From Simmondsia chinensis (taxonomy: Eukaryota > Streptophyta > Magnoliopsida > Caryophyllales > Simmondsiaceae), in assembly GCA_018398585.1 (NCBI GenBank), contig JAGTTD010000013.1:33249131-33313130 (forward strand): a stretch of DNA of 64,000 nucleotides. Reading direction: 5' to 3'. This document shows, in pieces, positions 43,370 through 56,057 of this stretch. The stretch's first letter is position 1; the number at the start of each line of letters is the position of its first letter. The notes under the pieces are model-generated. The model was not told where the DNA came from, did no database searches, and worked only from the letters and a program-made list of their open reading frames with translations. Position numbers and translations under genes: made by a program.

Positions 43370-44324
43370 TTTAAGATTTTTGTCAATATATTTTAAAATC
43401 ATTTGTGTACTACACCCGAAAACATTATAAATACTTAGGGGTTTTAGTACAAAATAGTGACAATAGATGAATTTATAATTTAAAATTTTAATACTAGCGT
43501 TATATCATATGAGACAAAATTGATGTCCCTTATGGACATAACTTAGCAGTGGAGTTCTCCGACTGCAAACGGTATTACCTAGGTTCGATCCTTACAAGGC
43601 ACAAAAGTGACTAGTTCCCTTTAAGGGGAATTTATTGAGTTTATCTCCTCCCCTTGCTCCGTCCTTAGCATTGTAATTAAAAAATATATGAGACAAAACT
43701 AGTATAACTTTTTAATTAGAAAGATTCTTTTCCTTCCTGCTACATAATGATCTAGTTGGAGGTGAATGTATTTCATTCAACAAAAAAAAATAAAGAAAAA
43801 ATCTTAGAGGTGCCAGATCCAACCGAATCTAAAAAGCTGGTACCTTTTTATCAAAAAGTTCTTTTTCTTTGTAATATAATGATTTTACGGAGGACTTTAT
43901 TCAGCATGTGAAAGAGGGATAGATAATTTTATGATATCGATACATATTTAAACAATTTTTTACAAAGCGGTCCATAAAATATGCCTAAAATTGCTAGGAA
44001 AAAAACTTTCTACACACATTTGCAAGGAACAATTGGTTGGTATGAAAGTCAATTGATTAATACTGTGATAAATTTTAAAATATTCGTGTACTACACCCGA
44101 AAATATTGTAAATACTTTGATTTTGGCACATAACAGTGATAATTGATTTTATCATTTTAATTTCACGGTCACATCATGTGCAACAAAATTGGTATATTTT
44201 TCTATTTGGAAGCTCTTTGTCCCTCTGATCACATAATGATCCACCTAGAGGTCGCTTTGTCGAAAAAAAGATCCAGAGGTCATTGTGCTTAAAAAAAAAT
44301 ATCTAGAGGTGACAAATCCAATTT
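43370..44324. repeat. Diverged direct duplication (two ~300-bp units)
   Basis: Unit 1 is 43370-43507 plus 43686-43880. Unit 2 is about 44070-44324. Both contain GTGTACTACACCCGAAAA, a (G/C)ACAAAATT block, a CATAATGATC block and an AGAGGTG(C/A)CA block in the same order. Unit 1 is interrupted by a SINE. Spacer 43880-44070 has nothing recognised. Confidence 0.6.
43520..43685 (+). mobile_element. tRNA-derived SINE with 13-bp target duplication
   Basis: Flanked by perfect direct repeats ATATGAGACAAAA (43507-43519 and 43686-43698). Inside, TTAGCAGTGGAG fits a Pol III A box and GGTTCGATCC, 34 bp later, fits a B box. The body is 166 bp and ends in a short A-rich tail (TAATTAAAAA). No coding. Confidence 0.8.
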
Positions 44325-44521
44325 GTCGAAAACTCCGCATATAAGTTTATCTAGTAGATTTTCACATTGAAATTATGAGAGAAAATAGATTAATATATAA
44401 GCTCGTGAATTATTCTAATTAATTTCAATTTATTTTAGAATTAAACCCTACTTAAACTTATATGTAGATCTCATTTGTCACCAACTCTATAGGCCAGATC
44501 TAAGACTTGTGAAATTTAACA
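44325..44521 (+). repeat. TRIM-related LTR relic
   Basis: AACTCCGCATATAAGT near the start, TAGAATTAAACCCTACTTAA in the middle and TGTGAAATTTAACA at the end match the LTRs of the TRIM at 1720-2284 in order. There is no second LTR or primer site next to it, so it is a solo or truncated LTR. Confidence 0.6.
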
Positions 44522-44989
44522 CAACCCAATTTGAAAAATTAGTAAGCCTTTAGTAACTGAACTGAAAATTTTTCTTAAATAACTGAGTTTGAAGTTGAAA
44601 TGATCCTACCTGAAATAAACCCGACCGTTCTTTGCTTGACTCAAAAATGACACAATACTCAATAGAATCGGCCACGACCCACCATCAACCTAAACCAACC
44701 CAACCCAAACCAAACCAAAATGATCCGAAGTAGTCCAAGGTGCACAAATTCGATGATAGTTATTTACTTATCAGGAATTCAACTAAACTTCACAAGCAAT
44801 CTTTTAGTTTTTATAAATAGTTCATTCTACCAAAGCACTCAATAATACAATCATGATGACCTAAAGCCCATACAACATATCCTCGAGGAACCCAAAACAA
44901 TTTAAACAAAATAAATCAAACCACATCCAACTCAACCCAAATATAGATAATACAGAGAATAATATAACAAGCTTGAACCACTAATTGTC
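44522..44989. other. Spacer, nothing recognised
   Basis: AT-rich with CCAACC/CCAAACC repeats around 44690-44720. No gene. Confidence 0.45.
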
Positions 44990-45745
44990 CACAGTCAGGA
45001 GGTGAATCCAATACCGTGTATGGAGCAGGCGAACGATTTTGCGGAGACTTCCAGGGCAGGGGCAAGGAGGAGAAAAGAGAGATAGGGGTGTCAAGAACCC
45101 CACAAGGACGCCACTAAAAGGGAGCGTAGGGAAATCAAGCGTTGGAGAAAACAACAAATGAAACAGAACTTACATAAGTTCTTTGCAGATATGTCTCTTG
45201 GTAGCGGTGGTAAGAAAACACCTCATAAATTGACAAAAGCAAAAGGGAAGAAGAAGTCCAGAAACAAGAACAAGATGTGTTTTACTGCTGAGCAACTCCT
45301 GAAGGGGAAAAGAACATGGGAGACTAGGAAGAAGCTTGGGTTGACTTTCCATGGCGATAAATCTCTTATGATTGAACGTTTCGCAATGATGTACTAGAGT
45401 TTTTGTTTCCAGTGAGTGGCCCCCTCAGCTCTGGTGCTGGTGTTTTGCTCCTTTCTTCCTTCTCCTTCCGGTCTGTTCGCCCCTTTGGTCTGTTGTGTCT
45501 TTTTCCTATTTCGTCTTTTTCTGTCCTTCGAGGTTCTTTTCCTGTTTTGCAGTCTTTGGGTGTGTGTCATGTCCGGTCCTGTTTCTTTTCCCTTTGTCCC
45601 GTGTTGGTTTTTTTTCCTTGTTGTGTGTCTTTGTTTTGGGTTGTCCCCCTTGCGTGCAGCTACTTTTTGGTGGGTCGATTTCCTTTTTGGATTGCCGGGT
45701 TTCTGCATGGCGTTTCTGGCCATTTATCAAAAAATATATATATAT
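44990..45745 (+). mobile_element. LINE ORF1 C-terminus plus 3' UTR (5'-truncated copy)
   Basis: The frame 45158-45397 ends KGKRTWETRKKLGLTFHGDK and a few more codons, matching the type of ending seen in the decayed ORF1 at 6590-6660 (MGKRLGLNFDGFDSHMV). A T-rich untranslated stretch (45400-45725) then runs to AAAAAATATATATATA. No endonuclease or RT lies between ORF1 and the tail. Long frames in the T-rich part are compositional. Confidence 0.5.
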
Positions 45746-46021
45746 AACACGCTTGAATATTGTCCAAACCCGAACAGATACAGCCATCCCTAGATACACC
45801 TTCCCCTCGACGATCTTTTAGATAGAACTTATTATAAAATTACCATAGTTTAAGTTTTCACCGAAGCCAATGGCACATACGACGTCGTGGTGGGTTGAGT
45901 CACATGTCACCAATTCACTTAACTAAAATTTTATTGGTTCGCCATCAAGCACTTTGATGACTTTTAAAAGTCATTGTAAATTAACTAAAATTCAAATATA
46001 ATGACTTTGGCAAAACCACCG

Positions 46022-46024
<3 letters not shown>
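45746..46024. other. Spacer, nothing recognised
   Basis: No coding or repeat signature beyond AT-richness. Confidence 0.4.

Positions 46025-46055
<31 letters not shown>
46025..46055. repeat. Poly-T run (31 bp)
   Basis: An uninterrupted T-run. It could be the poly(A) of a minus-strand retrocopy covering DNA to its right, but nothing there was identified. Confidence 0.7.
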
Positions 46056-46057
<2 letters not shown>

Positions 46058-49000
46058 ACACTACCTAACTTTCTTCATTGATTGAACAAAAAAAATAATT
46101 CTAGATTTGTCGTTTCTTGAACAACATATTATATATACTTTTCAAGGGATCACAGTTGATTGATACGACATGAAATCATTCTTTAATTTTCACTTATTGT
46201 TAGAAGAATGATACAAACGGGGAATTAAAAACACAACGTCAAAATGATAGAGGCTCACTTGAGAAAGGTGCAGAATAAAACTTAAACCGAATAAGAGGGG
46301 TACTTAAGCAGGGAGACCTCAAACTGAATGCTGTGCACCTCGAATTTAAGCAATTGGACTCAAGATAAGATAATTAAACGACTGAAAGAATGAAATTCAG
46401 GGAGGGAAGACCAAATTGAAGAAAGTTGTTGCACCGTGGAGCTCCATACGTCGTTGATGCCCCCATAATGGTACAGATGGATCGATAGGGATTTTGACAC
46501 TCAACAAAGGAGTGTACTCTCGCTTGGAGTACACCCAACTTGCTTAGTACCAGAGGAACATAGAAACTCAAAAAGAATGAAGAAGATGAAGTGTTTAAAG
46601 TGTTTTTAGCGTATTGATCAATGCCCCAAGGGACGGTATTTAAAGGCAAAAAACTATTGTTCAAGTAACCATTGGTTATGGAAGGTGCGCAAAAAATTTG
46701 GCCTTAAGTTGGAGAGAGGCGTATGGAGGAGTAAAGAATCTGACCTCAGTTAAGGAAACAATGGAGATGGAGAGAGTGGGCATTGAAACAATTAAGATAT
46801 GTATATCAAGCTCAAGCTCAAATCTAGAGTAGTTCACGACTCCTCAAGCTAGCAATATCAAGGTTAGCCCAAAATAACAAGCTTGAGCTTGAGGTCAAAT
46901 CCGAAGAGAACTCGCCTCTACTTCATTTTTGAAAACCCAGAACATGATGCCCATAAATATATAAGTTTGGGTCGAAAAAAAGTCCTTACTTTCCGAGCAT
47001 AAGCTCATCCTCTTAGTATCTCTAACGCAGGTACCAAGCACTACACACTTGGGATGGAAAAATTCTCTTTTAGTGCTTGCAGTCATGCTAATGACAAGTC
47101 TCTCTCATTAAACCCGAGACCTAGCATCATATTAGGCGTCGAGTTGAGGGCCTATCATGGGTGACTAATAGTGACAGGTTTCACACCATCCCTTTAATTC
47201 TCAAGTCTCTAGCAATGTTCTCAAACAAGAGATCCATTAGTTTCTTACTTACATTTTCAAAGTCCACAGTGATGACTCAATCTTTCATGAGTTATTTTAC
47301 TTCACAATATTTGACACTGTTGTGTCCGAACTTTCGGTGATACATCTCACTCTTACACATTTAAAACACATCTCACTATCACAATGGATAGAAATAGACA
47401 ACATTGGCTTGCGCCACAAAGGAATCTTAAACATGATATCCTTTAATCATTATGTTTCTTTACAAGCATAAACCAAAGCAATAAACTCTATTATCACAGT
47501 GCAATTTATAACACGTGTTCGTTTCTTGAAATTCAAGGAACAACATCCCCACCACTTATAACATTTACTAGCTTTTAGAAGCGTAGTCCTCTTTATCGGA
47601 TATACAACTGGCATCCAACTATTCTTCTGTATAGAAGAGTACTCATTATTAACATCATAACACATGGTCATTCTAGTACCTTATGTAACACATGCCAGTT
47701 ATCTTTACTTACATAGCTAGTTATACATACTTAGCTATTCAACAACAAAGACTACATTTAACCATTTTAAATTCTAACTATACCATTGGAACACTTTCAT
47801 TCGGTTTAAAGTTTTCATACCAAATTTTAACATGTAATCAACATAAATACATAAAGTGAATCCTCTTATTTGTTAAAATTGCCATATGTACTTTTCGGAT
47901 TCATTAACTACCTTCTAAAAAGGCAACATCGCTAGACTACATGGTCTCGTCATAGTATCACAATCTATGACACAACAGTATTGAAGTTTAACATTTATAT
48001 TATTTCTAGTTCATTCCTCTAGAAATATACAAGTCCAATCGCTAGGACTTCTCTTTTCACACTCTTCTATTCTTTCAAAGTTCTAAAGTCTTTCCAAGAA
48101 TATACCCTCAAACATGGTTTTTATCATAATTTATTTTAATTCACATTATCACAATGCATCATACATGATCAATGAAAGACTTGAAGTCACTTACTATGTA
48201 CTAATTATACATTTATATCATAGAATGTTCACTTCACCCATAATTCAGTCATATGAATATTCATATCATTTATATGCATCAAACCTTATGGGTAGTAAAA
48301 GAGTCATCATAAATCAGTTTTTATATACTCTTTAAATTTGCCATATTGATGACTAACAACACCCAACATGTGAACATATCGTCACACAAAAATCTTATTC
48401 ACCATGCAACAATTGCATGAATCTATCACTCAATTTGGGTATTTAAAAATTTATTGTATAAAATACACTTTATTTTAACTGACTACTCAATCATCATATA
48501 TATATGCCCTTAATACGCAAGTAAGCTTTATTTCAACCGCATTGATCATGATGATAAAGTATTCCACACGCATGCCGGTTTCCATTGGAACATTACATCC
48601 AATAACTTCGAAAAACCCACCAAAGATATGTGATCAGTTCTCATCATTCTTAATCATGAACTTTAACGTGAATTTCTTTATATCAGTCATGCTAGGGATC
48701 AACAAATATAAAAACACCATATGTTTCTTGATCCACTAATTCCATTCAAATTTACATCATTTTCATTTATCAAGCAAACAAATGGCATTTATTTCATAAA
48801 TAACAAAACCGTAAAGCATCATGATTACGTTTATGTTCATGGACATGTGGACCTCATAACCACATCTGCATTTATACATCAACCTCAATTTAATGAAATC
48901 ATACATCCATAGTTGTATCAATATGCATACATGCATTAATTATACAGCCACATTAATGTCCATATATTTATACTTTCATGCAAGTATTAGTTATATTAAC

Positions 49001-49324
49001 TAACATGCATTGACATTTTAACATCATTAACATGTATACATGATTATACACAAACTTCTTTCATAATCATGATTATATAAATACTGCTTTTCATGACTTT
49101 CCAAATCCACTATTGTTCACTTAATTACACCCTAATGTAAATTTTGTCAGTGAGCAATACGCATATGTGATTGGATTTATAATCGTGAAAATAGGAACGA
49201 ATCAACATACCCATAATTATTTTCTATTATGGGCTCATCTTAAATAATTATGAACATATGTGCATTAATTCTCAATATATTTATTGTTCATTTTACAAAT
49301 TCATACAACCATGAATTTACTATA
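46056..49324. other. Long AT-rich stretch without supported genes
   Basis: No frame longer than about 100 codons and none with recognisable motifs. From about 47100 the composition (short words such as CATAT, CATTAA, TTTACAT) resembles the DNA at 55200-56200. The two may be parts of one large LTR or retroelement remnant now split by the LINE at 50.1-55.1 kb; this is inference from composition. Confidence 0.4.
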
Positions 49325-49600
49325 CAGCAGCAACAACAACAGGCCCAGTGCTAAAAGGGGTCCCGCATGAGTGGGGTCGGGGAGGGGTAGGATGTACGCA
49401 GCCTTACCCCATCAAGGAGATACCCTAATGAGAGGCTGTTTTCGAGGACCCCCAACTTGAAAAACGTGAAAGGCCTGAAAAGCCCGGAGGGCATGACAAG
49501 CATGGAAGCATCTAAGCAAAAGCAAAATGCAAAAGTAAGCAAGCAAATACGGAAGAGAAACTTACTATATATAATGCACAATTTATACTTTATTTCAACC
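49325..49600 (-). mobile_element. RTE-type LINE tail, second copy (minus strand)
   Basis: The plus strand starts CAGCAACAACAACAGGCCCA, the complement of a (TTG)n tail, and shares GTGGGGTCGGGG, CAGCCTTACCCCATCA and GGACCCCCAACTTGAAAA with the RTE fragment at 41434. It is strongly 5'-truncated and has no coding. Confidence 0.65.
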
Positions 49601-49719
49601 ATCACAATTCCGTATGAATTATTGTCATGGTTATACGAAGTGCCTGGATCTTTATATCACCACTTATAACAGAGCATGCATCCAATTTTGTTATTATTAT
49701 TTCCAGTTTTGGAATAGTT

Positions 49720-49905
49720 TTGGCACCTGGTTTCAACAACTACACTAAATAAGGATTTTCCCTTATTAGCATCGCCTTATTATTAGTTTTGGCATCGTCT
49801 TGTTATCCGGTTTCAACACCCACGCTAAAAAATTTCCCTTTTAACATCACTTCGATGTTTGGTTTCAACAACTACCCAAAACGAAATTACCTTTTCTCTA
49901 ATGTT
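49720..49905 (+). repeat. Three degenerate tandem units of ~60-70 bp
   Basis: Each unit carries TTTGGCAYC/GATGTTTGG, then GGTTTCAACAACTAC or GGTTTCAACACCCAC, then AAATT/GATTTTCCCTT. It looks like a short minisatellite, as often seen in LTRs or untranslated parts of plant retroelements. Confidence 0.5.
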
Positions 49906-50110
49906 CAAATTATACATACTAATTTATGTCAAGTATGCCTTCATAATTTTAATTTGCTCACCATCCAAATTAATTAATATAGTGCCCAATTTTAATGGCT
50001 TCATACTTGCTATAATAGAAAAATATAAAGCTAATGTTACAAGAGACTCATGGATTTGTGGTTCAAAGCCTCAGTGCCTTTTCCTCCTCACATGTGCAAA
50101 ATACAGTTTT

Positions 50111-50158
<48 letters not shown>

Positions 50159-50251
50159 TTTAAAGAAAGTAATATATAGTTATTTTTCCATTATTGTACA
50201 ACTGGCTGCAGCTTGGTTTTTTTTATAATGGTAAAGACAAAGGGATCAGCT

Positions 50252-53200
50252 TCAGTTCCCCCCTCTAAGCACGGGGCGGCCTGAAGCTTCAGAACGAGAA
50301 ATCAGGATGAGGGTGCTAGAAGGATTTAATTTCCCGACTAGGAAATCCGATCGCTTGTAGCCCTCACCCGCCACAAAGTTCGCAGACCTGTTAGCTTCTC
50401 TAAACACATGAGAGAGAGAAAAAATGTAGATTTTGACATATACACCGGATATCCTCCATGATGGCACGGATCTCACTGGGGCATGCAAACTTGCCCTGAA
50501 GGGTTCTGATCACAACCTGGTTATCTCCTTCCAAAATAACACGCGAAGCACCCCTCTGAACAGCCTCTAAAATGCCATCCCTAGCAGCCAACGCTTCAGC
50601 CACAATGATTGGGGCATTACACAGTCTTCTAGAGCCACTCGCAATGATCTGCCCTATGTGGTTTCGAATGATGAATCCAGCAGCAGCTTCTGACCCACGT
50701 CTGGACCCATCGAAGTTTACCTTCTACCATCCCTCTTTCGGGGGCACCCAGGTAACCCAAGTATTCACAACTCTGCTCTTGGTAGCCTCCCTAGTAGAGG
50801 AGTAATCAAAGCAATCAAGCCTGTTCCTGCACTCCCAATCCAAGCACATAGTTCGGGCCCTATTGACTGTCTGGACAGGGAGGGATTTCTCACCCATGAA
50901 GATAGCCGAGTTCCAGTCCTTCCAAAGACCCCAACAGAGAACAGCAAAACTTACTGCATCATTTCGTCCCCGTCTTGATCTCAGTTCATCTTCAATCCTA
51001 TAGCACGACGGCTCCGTCATGCCCCAGCCAGCAGCAACTGCACTCCTCCAAACATCCTCCACCCGAGGGCAATTTAGGAGGATGTGAGATATGTCCTCCA
51101 TATTAGCCTTACACCAGATGCACTCATCATTCCAGTCAGGGATTCGTTTCTTCATTTGTTCCCCAGTGGCAAGACAATTATTCAAGACTTGCCAAATGAA
51201 GACTTTCACCTTTGGCTGGATATCCATATTCCAGATCCACTTGAATTCCCAGTTGTTCCTGTCTTTCCAACTCAAGTTATGAGCTAGCCAGGTTGCAGAC
51301 TTCACACTAAATTCCCCAGAACTCGTGAAGCCCCAGCACAAGTGGTCTTCTGTCCATTTCTTTGGAGGAGGCACCCCTAGAATATTGTGCAGAATGTCTT
51401 GAGACACAACAGCGCTCAGAGCCTCTCTATTCCATTCCCCGTCAACAATGAAATCATTAACTTTAAGGGAAAGATCAATGCCCACCCCATTCACCCCTTG
51501 ATTCTCCAGCAGCGGCCCATTTAAGACCCACCCATCAGTCCAGAAATTTATGCAAGCACCATTACCCACCCTCCACTTAAGGCCTCTCCTCAGAAGCGGG
51601 CGGGTATCCAGGATGCCCTTCCATGCCAGGGAGTCAGACTTTTTCTTCCTGTACTCAAAAAAGTGTTTACCCTTGAGGTATTTATCTCTAACAAGCTTGA
51701 CCCATAAACTGTCTTCATTCTTTAGAACTCTCCATCCCATTTTGCAAAGGAAAGCTTGGTTTACAGCTTCCATCTTACGAAGCCCAAGCCCTCCCGCACT
51801 CCTAGGTTTACAGACCTTGCTCTAAGCTACAAGATTAATTCCTTTCCTATTATCTTTGTTCCAGAAGAACTATCTGCATATTCTATCTCCTTGCTTGCAG
51901 ACTGTTTTTGGCAATTTGAAGCACCGCATGACGTAGCTTGGCATAGTTTCTACTGAAGTCTGAATCAGCGTGGCACGTCCTGCTTTGGAAAGCTTTCCAA
52001 CCTTCCATCGCGAGACCTTTGATTCCATTCAGGAGGTAAAATCCCTAGATATTTGGGAGAGGAACCTTCCTGTCCCAAAGTTGCACCCGAGGTATTTTCC
52101 CAACACGTTGCTGTTCGGAATCCCCAAGATGTCACTCATCCGCTGCCTGTGCTGTCTCTCTACATTGGTAGAAAAAACTGCAGAAGACTTTGCTCTGTTA
52201 ACCAGGAGACCTGAGTCCTCACCAAAAATACTAATCTTCTTGTTTAATCTTTGCGCTGCTTCTACCTTCGCTTCACAGAAAAGAAGGCAGTCGTCAGCGA
52301 AGAATAATCCCGGTATTGGCACAGCTCCTCTTGCTAATCTGACACCAATACCTGTTTTCCTTACCGTACAAAGCTCCTAGAGATTGGTTGCCAGGACCTC
52401 AAGACACAGGATGAACAGATACGGAGATAGTGGGTCTCCTTGGCGGAGACCCCGGGATGGGGAGAACCACCCCATGGGTTTGTCATCAACCATCACTGAG
52501 AAGGACGTTGTAGGCACACATTCCATAACCCAACCGATCCACTTATTATGGAAGCCCAACTTCTTCAGGGCCTCGGCTAGGAACTGCTACTCTATTCTGT
52601 CATAAGCCTTTTCCATGTCAAGTTTTACTGCGATCCAGCCCGATTTCCCCTATTTTCTTTTAAAGGCTGCCATGATTTCATGGGCAACCAGGATATTATC
52701 CTGGATGACCTTCCTGGAACAAAAGCCTCCTGCCATTGGAGCACCACATTTCCAAGTATTATTTTCAACCTGTTAGCTAGAAGCTTGGCAATAATTTTAT
52801 ATAGAACATTACATAGGCTGATGGGCCGATAGTGGCTTACCGTTTGGGGGGAGTCATTTTTGGGAATCAAAGTTATGAAGGTGTGGTTAACTTTCCGGAG
52901 TAGGGAACCCCCCCTCAGCGTGGCTCTAATGGCATTGCAGATATCTTTCCCCACCAGACCCCAATAGGTTTGGAAGAAGAAAGCTGAAAAACCATCTGGG
53001 CCCGGCGTTTTATTTAGGTTCATACTAAAAACAGCTTCCTTAATCTCCATGTCCGAGACTTCGGAGATTAGGCGACTATTGTCCTCATCTGTTACTCTCT
53101 TTTCTCCAGGTGCCAGGGACGGGAAGGAGCATCTGCATCCTCTAGTCCTGAACCTGCTCTTAAAATCCCGAATGAAAATATTCGCGATCTCATTCTTTTC

Positions 53201-54370
53201 AAAGACTGATATTCCGAGCTCATTTTTAATTTCCATGATGCCTCGTCTCCTTCTTTTAGCGAGGATAGAACTACGGAAGAAACTGGAGTTCCTATCCCCT
53301 TTCGTAAGCCATTCCTTATGCCAGAACTTAGCCCAATACTTGTGATTAAAAAACAAGAGTTTTTCCCTCTGCAGAAACAGACGTTTGAGATTTTGGTTTA
53401 GATGTGGATTGTTTGGTCGGTCCGCCAGTCTGTCCTGGACCTCTCGAATTTTTTGTTTGTTTCTTTCAACATTGTTCTTTACCTTACCAAGAGTTATGTC
53501 TTTATTTTCCTTGAGACCTTTTTTAATGATCTTTAGTCTTTGGGTAATCTCGAACAGTCTAGAGCCCCTAAACCTGGTATGCCAGGCACGCCTGACAATA
53601 CCTTCAGTAACTCTAAACTTTGCCCATCCCGCTTGGAAACTAAATGGCGGGGCCTTGGTATGTCCCTCTTCGTCTGTACATGGGATCATCGGGGAATGGT
53701 CCGAAACCGGGCCGAATCCGTTATACACAAAGGCCTTGGGGAAGCAAAGGTTCCATTCACGATTAACCAAGGCCCTGTCCAGCTTTTCCTGAATATAAGT
53801 TCCATTGATAGATTTTGCCCAGGTAAATTTTTGTCCTGACCAAGGGAGCTCTGATAGCCCAAATTTGGAGCACAAACCCTTAAGGCGGGAAAACCTCCGA
53901 GAAGAGGGCAGCGGCCCCCCAAGTTTGTCCTCCGGGCTCAGTAATTCATTAAAGTCACCTATGAGGCACCATGGGAGATAATTCAAAGAGTTAAGTTCCA
54001 AAAGATTATTCCAAAAAACATCTTTGTCCCGCTCCTTTGCCGGAGCGTAAACAAAGGACACTGCTCCATTTTTGTTTCCAACCTTGTCTCTTACTATGGT
54101 ATGAGCGATCCTATGGTCACCATACTGGATGCATACCTTGTACTGGCTAAAGTTCCACAAGAGCCAAAGCCCACCCACATGGTTGACCGGGGGGGAGTAA
54201 TGGCTCTTGTCAAAACCAAGTCTCACTTGGATTCGTTCAAGGTTTTGATTACACACAAGTGATTCTAAGATCGCAATCAAATCTGGCCTAAATTTTTTGA
54301 CTAGGCCCTCCAGTTCCTGTTGGGCCGCCCCTCGGGCTAAACCTCGGATATTCCATACTAGAATCTTCAT
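50252..54370 (-). pseudogene. LINE ORF2: endonuclease, reverse transcriptase, RNase H (frameshifted)
   Basis: Starts MKILVWNIRGLARG (ATG 54370). The AP-type endonuclease keeps WNIRG, LIGDFNELLSPEDKLGG and GPVSDHSPM. RT shows LNKTPGPDGFSAFFFQTYWG, HYRPISLCNVLYKIIAKLLA, then a shift near 52725 after QEAFVPGR. GLRQGDPLSPYLFILCLEVL follows at 52377-52559, then the catalytic LFFADDCLLF (near 52300). The 51773-50724 frame (349 codons) is the RT-associated zinc-binding part (SHILLNCPRVEDVWR). After a TAG, RNase H follows: KVNFDGSRRG, AEALAARDGI, EGDNQVVI. Its last motif reads REANRSANFVA, where relatives have AD. Other lesions are at about 52376, 52030, 51775 and 50400. Confidence 0.88.
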
Positions 54371-55140
54371 GATAACATTAAAAGCATACAATTTGGTCCA
54401 AATCGCCCACAAGATAGCTCAAGGCTATAATCCATTGCCCGAAGGCGTCCATGAGCCTGAAGCTTGCTCCATAACAAACAAAACAGTGCAGAAACACGAG
54501 CTCAGAGCTCCCTCCAAAAACAAAAGGAAAGAAAAGCAAAGAAAGACATACCTGGAAGCTGTAAAGCCTACATGCACCATTACCTCCTTCTTTAGGAAGC
54601 TTGGGGAGCCCCATATAACTGAATAAACCCTTGGAGACAGTCAACAAAAACTGAAAAAGACTCATCTCCCTCCTAAACACAAAGGACTGCCACCAGACTA
54701 TGGATGACAGGCGGCAGCACCGCCATGCACAGCCCACAGTCACTGAATCAGCACCCCACACCCCTTTCATACCCCAAACCCAGCAAACTGGACTCTCCAA
54801 AGCACCAAACACTGCTGCTAAGCTGAAAAACTCCTCCCTGCCAAACCCTCGCCAGACCCGCTTCGCCGGAGTGCTTACCACGCGCCTCCACGTGCGGCCA
54901 AAGGAGGCACCGGCACTGTTCATCTTCTCTCTCCCGCCCTCATCAATTCTCACTTTTTGGCTATCCTTACCGGCCATGTGAAAGATCACCCCTCGGCGAT
55001 TTCGTGGTCGAAGCCACTCCACCGGAGTCAGGGAAACGCCCCGCCACGCGCCGCCACGCGCCACCACACGCGGCCCTACAGCTTGTTACTGCCTTCTTGA
55101 GTACTCAAGTTCGAACCCCCCCAATCGAAAATTCGCTATT
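54371..55140 (-). other. 5' region of the LINE, no RRM-type ORF1
   Basis: A 229-codon frame (55067-54378) begins with low-complexity, GC-rich coding (MVARGGAWRGVSLTP) and passes MAGKDSQKVRIDEGGREKMN. It has no recognisable domain and no RNP motifs. It could be 5' UTR with a chance frame or the N-terminal stub of an internally deleted ORF1. Confidence 0.45.
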
Positions 55141-56050
55141 TTTTTTTTCTTTTTTTTTTCCCTCTGTGGTTAATCATCATCTGATTCAAGACACTTGATC
55201 ATAAATACTTGATATATATCATCAAAACAATGCCTAATTTAAATTTACTTTCATACATAAACAGCAATGCCTCGAATTGCATTATTCTCAAACTACATGA
55301 GTTTAAGTAGTCCGAGTCATTCCATGTTTATATTTACGTTACACGATGATAAAACACCATCATTTGATCAAATTAAGTGTAATTGTAAACACTTTATCAA
55401 AATTCTTGATTCACACAATCAATGCCTAAGACTTCTATTTTAATATCACATGTATACTCATCAATAAATACACATCAATTTACATATAGTTAAATCAGAA
55501 GACATACCTTGATCTTTAGCAATTAATATAAGAGAAAGATCCAAGAAAAAGTCTCAATCCTCTCTATTCATCACTTGGTTCGCCATCAAATCCCACAAAG
55601 TGAAGAAGCTATTTTCAATGAAGAAATTAAGCCTTAAGATTGTTAGAGAAATTCCCAAAAAAGGGGGAACCGGATAATCAAAAGATCTCAGGTTGGTGAA
55701 GCTATGTAATCTCTTTCCTTAAGGCTTATTTCGGTATACGAAATATCCTCGGGGATACAATAACAACCAAATATGAAGAAAAGAAAATATAAAGAGAGAT
55801 ACATAGTGAGATGAATGAGAATGATGTTTGGTCAAAGAACTTTCAACATTTTTTATCAAACTCTTGAACAAAGTTCTTTCAATTTGTTGGAACCTTTTCC
55901 AAGTCTCTTATGATTTCAATTTCATCAAATCCATCCTTTTAAGTATAACCAAGGGGAAGTAGTTATAATACAAGTATAAAAAGACATCTCCCAAAACGCA
56001 CCCCTAAAAGAGGCGCCAAAAGCCTGAAGTTATCTCGCAAAAAACAGTTA
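55141..56050. other. Non-coding DNA beside the LINE, possibly old LTR
   Basis: T-runs at 55139-55160, then AT-rich DNA with TTAAGCCTTAAGATTGTTAG and other phrases but no gene. Could belong with 47-50 kb as a remnant of a larger element. Confidence 0.35.
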
Positions 56051-56057
56051 AAAACCT

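Larger units (their letters stand above)
50114..55140 (-). mobile_element. L1-type LINE, near full-length ORF2, minus strand
   Basis: A 42-bp T-run at 50114-50155 is its poly(A). ORF2 runs 54370 to 50252 (minus) with endonuclease, RT, a zinc-binding RT-associated domain and RNase H. A 5' region (54371-55140) has open frames but no RRM, so ORF1 is missing or deleted. Several shifts and stops make it non-functional. A clear target duplication was not found. Confidence 0.85.

Noticed and set aside
45403..45821. Three overlapping plus-strand frames of 100+ codons
   Set aside because: T-rich untranslated DNA of a LINE; Phe/Leu/Cys/Ser-rich translations without motifs, in several frames at once.
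49789..50228. Plus-strand frames around the 42-bp T-run
   Set aside because: Poly-Phe read from the T-run; no features.
50572..53839. Plus-strand frames across 50.5-53.8 kb
   Set aside because: Opposite-strand shadows of LINE ORF2.
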